Below are positions 63,101 to 64,000 of a stretch of 64,000 nt of DNA, one piece after another; within the stretch, counting starts at the first letter, position 1; each line of letters opens with the position of its first letter. The DNA is from Ascaris suum (lineage: Eukaryota > Nematoda > Chromadorea > Rhabditida > Ascarididae): contig CM024170.1 in assembly GCA_013433145.1 (NCBI GenBank), forward strand, positions 9,621,366 to 9,685,365. The letters are read 5' to 3'. A program made the position numbers and the translations under genes. The notes beneath the pieces are model-generated. The model worked only from the letters and a program-made list of their open reading frames with translations, had not been told where the DNA came from and ran no database searches.

Positions 63101-64000
63101 TGCTGTGGACCATTGCCGTGATCGATGAGTCCAACAAAAGTGGAACGCTCGAGTTCACAACTGAAAATGGCCAAGCGGGTCACTTCTTTCCAGTGAACAT
63201 GCGTTTCACCAGCAATGATCTCTACTGTGATGTTGCGGTTGGATTTTACGTTTTTTATTACAGTTTTCTTTGAGCGATCAATTTTTTGGTACGAGGAAGG
63301 GAGGAGGGGGGAGGAGAGGCTTAACATTGTGCGTTGAGGACTTTTTTGTGTGGGCACAAAATTTTAGCATAAATTGGTGATATGCTTCAAGCAGTTTGAA
63401 GCTTGGCTGCCGATCTCGCTCCTTTAAGGCCAATTAGCATGTTTTTTAAAATGTCCTTCAAAGTTTTTAATAATTGACTTCGAATCATCCTTAAAAATAA
63501 AAGATGTTCTTATCAGGTAGTTGATACTTTCTTGACTAGGATGATAAGAAACTGAATACTTTTTGAAAGTTAGAAAGAAAAGCAGCAGGTTTATCTGCTA
63601 GTCAAGTTCAGTGCTTTTATAGTAAGTTTTTGTTTGCAAATTTTGAGCGCTTCTAAATCATGTGGTCAGAGTGTAATCGCATCACATTTGTGAGTGTTAA
63701 CGTTGTTAACATTTGCTAGTCGATCGATGAATGATCACAGGTGATATAATTAAATGAGCCATCAAATCAATTCTTCGTTTGTTGAAATCTTTAATCCCCT
63801 TAGTTGTCTACAGAATACGCGAATAGGACCAAAAAAACTTTTGAAGCCTCAGCCCAGATAGCTGGAGACTGTAAGTCCCAATCCCGTCGAGTTTCAAGTG
63901 TGCGTAAGGAAAAGGGAGGTGTTGCAGCTTCAAACCATACGGGTGTCAGAATCTGGTATTCTGGTTCCTTCTTACGTCGTTGGAACTTTCAGGTGGAGTC
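54152..64000 (+). CDS. copd-1: Coatomer subunit delta (COPI coat; ARCN1 orthologue), 3' end beyond window
   Basis: Exons: 54152-54194, 54481-54573, 56547-56689, 57032-57211, 57921-58008, 58419-58610, 59296-59459, 60555-60650, 61829-61976, 62589-62697, 63033-63237 and 63993-64000 (continues). All phases match: 487 residues plus a short remainder, against 511 in human. Delta-COP is part of the COPI F-subcomplex that coats Golgi-to-ER vesicles. The N-terminal longin domain (residues 1 to about 140) is nearly invariant: HTFVETDSVRYVF, ILEDLETLRLFSRV, FDLIFAFDEIVALGYRENVN, LAQIRTFTEMDSHEE. A charged helical linker (KANELKKLKAEQKK) and KALKLGSK / LKSEG follow. The mu-homology domain starts at about 275 (PVHVKSEEKISAVVSRDGGL) and includes VGVLKWKLQ, VNIEYTLQ and FFPVNMRF. 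Exon 7 starts at TTAAG|GG 59296, the only acceptor that keeps frame. The exon 12 junction rests on 8 bases. Confidence 0.96.
54690..56160 (-). mobile_element. Decayed LINE (Jockey/CR1-like) antisense in copd-1 intron 2
   Basis: On the minus strand, successive frames give pieces of a LINE reverse transcriptase in the right order. NIKEFYRRLKSELKS with VNDSLEADLFA (about 56050-55900) is the region before the RT. AFDMACHNKLLQ (about 55745) is the KAFD.V.H..LL motif. A KWI box and a degenerate QGSVLGPLLFS-like block follow, with SIYVSDLSDKLSS in an alternate frame (about 55560). ITEYSSPVWSSYLTSDI (about 55185) and RVWKNPQESVVVAGNLTVF (about 54835-54770) are the C-terminal motifs. Stops and frameshifts break every block, so it is inactive. 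It fills most of the intron 54574-56546. Confidence 0.85.
55886..55924. repeat. Perfect 15-bp inverted repeat with 9-base loop
   Basis: ATTCTCTGGAAGCAG at 55886-55900 is exactly complementary to 55910-55924, with CGAAGAGAT between. It lies inside the LINE remnant, right where its protein similarity stops (after EADLFAA). It could form a stable hairpin or mark a palindromic rearrangement point. Confidence 0.9.
59744..59754. repeat. C homopolymer (11) in copd-1 intron 7
   Basis: Eleven C in the intron 59460-60554, in the sense orientation of copd-1. Confidence 0.9.

Noticed and set aside
1..64000. CRISPR arrays, bacterial operons, phage or viral genes
   Set aside because: Intron-rich eukaryotic genes fill the window, and no regularly spaced repeats or prokaryotic gene blocks were seen.

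Overview
This is a eukaryotic genomic window, most likely from a nematode. It is AT-rich, and its genes are split into many short exons. The 3' splice sites have the short, extended nematode form (TTTCAG, TTTTAG, TTGCAG). Acceptor-like sites 15-90 bases before three start codons could receive a trans-spliced leader. All four genes have clear Caenorhabditis elegans counterparts, and from memory all four of those lie on C. elegans chromosome III. The species cannot be fixed from the sequence. I rebuilt every exon model by hand from reading frames, splice dinucleotides, phase matching and remembered family motifs. No search was run.

Left end (1-8.6 kb, + strand): five exons encode a complete protein kinase domain of the doublecortin-like kinase type (zyg-8/DCLK). 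The doublecortin half would lie left of the window. One intron carries a 24-bp minisatellite and another carries an antisense LINE remnant. One 3' splice site lacks AG. Next (10.4-16.8 kb, - strand), six exons give a complete 298-residue uridine phosphorylase (upp-1). It lies tail to tail with the kinase gene.

From 16.9 to 25.5 kb there is about 8.7 kb with no convincing gene, apart from a possible LINE scrap and a short tandem duplication. From 25.5 to 50.8 kb (- strand) there is one 31-exon gene for a long coiled-coil golgin, the GMAP-210/TRIP11 orthologue (sql-1 in C. elegans). It has an ALPS-like N-terminus, a coiled-coil body of about 1,250 residues and a C-terminal Arf-binding GRAB domain. 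Exon 13 is uncertain. A neighbouring open stretch on the same strand is interrupted by an in-frame TGA.

Right end (54.15 kb to the end, + strand): copd-1, the delta subunit of the COPI coat (ARCN1), has 12 exons, with the last exon running off the window. Its second intron holds a decayed LINE in antisense. The golgin and the coatomer gene are head to head across 3.4 kb that carries a pair of long TA microsatellites, so two Golgi-traffic genes share one intergenic region.

The window is also marked by ten G/C homopolymers of 10-18 bases, nine of them C on the + strand, and by unusually weak 5' splice sites. I found no wholly new system. The most useful leads are the non-AG acceptor in the kinase gene, the interrupted exon cluster in the golgin, the heptad-length exons and the divergent Golgi gene pair.
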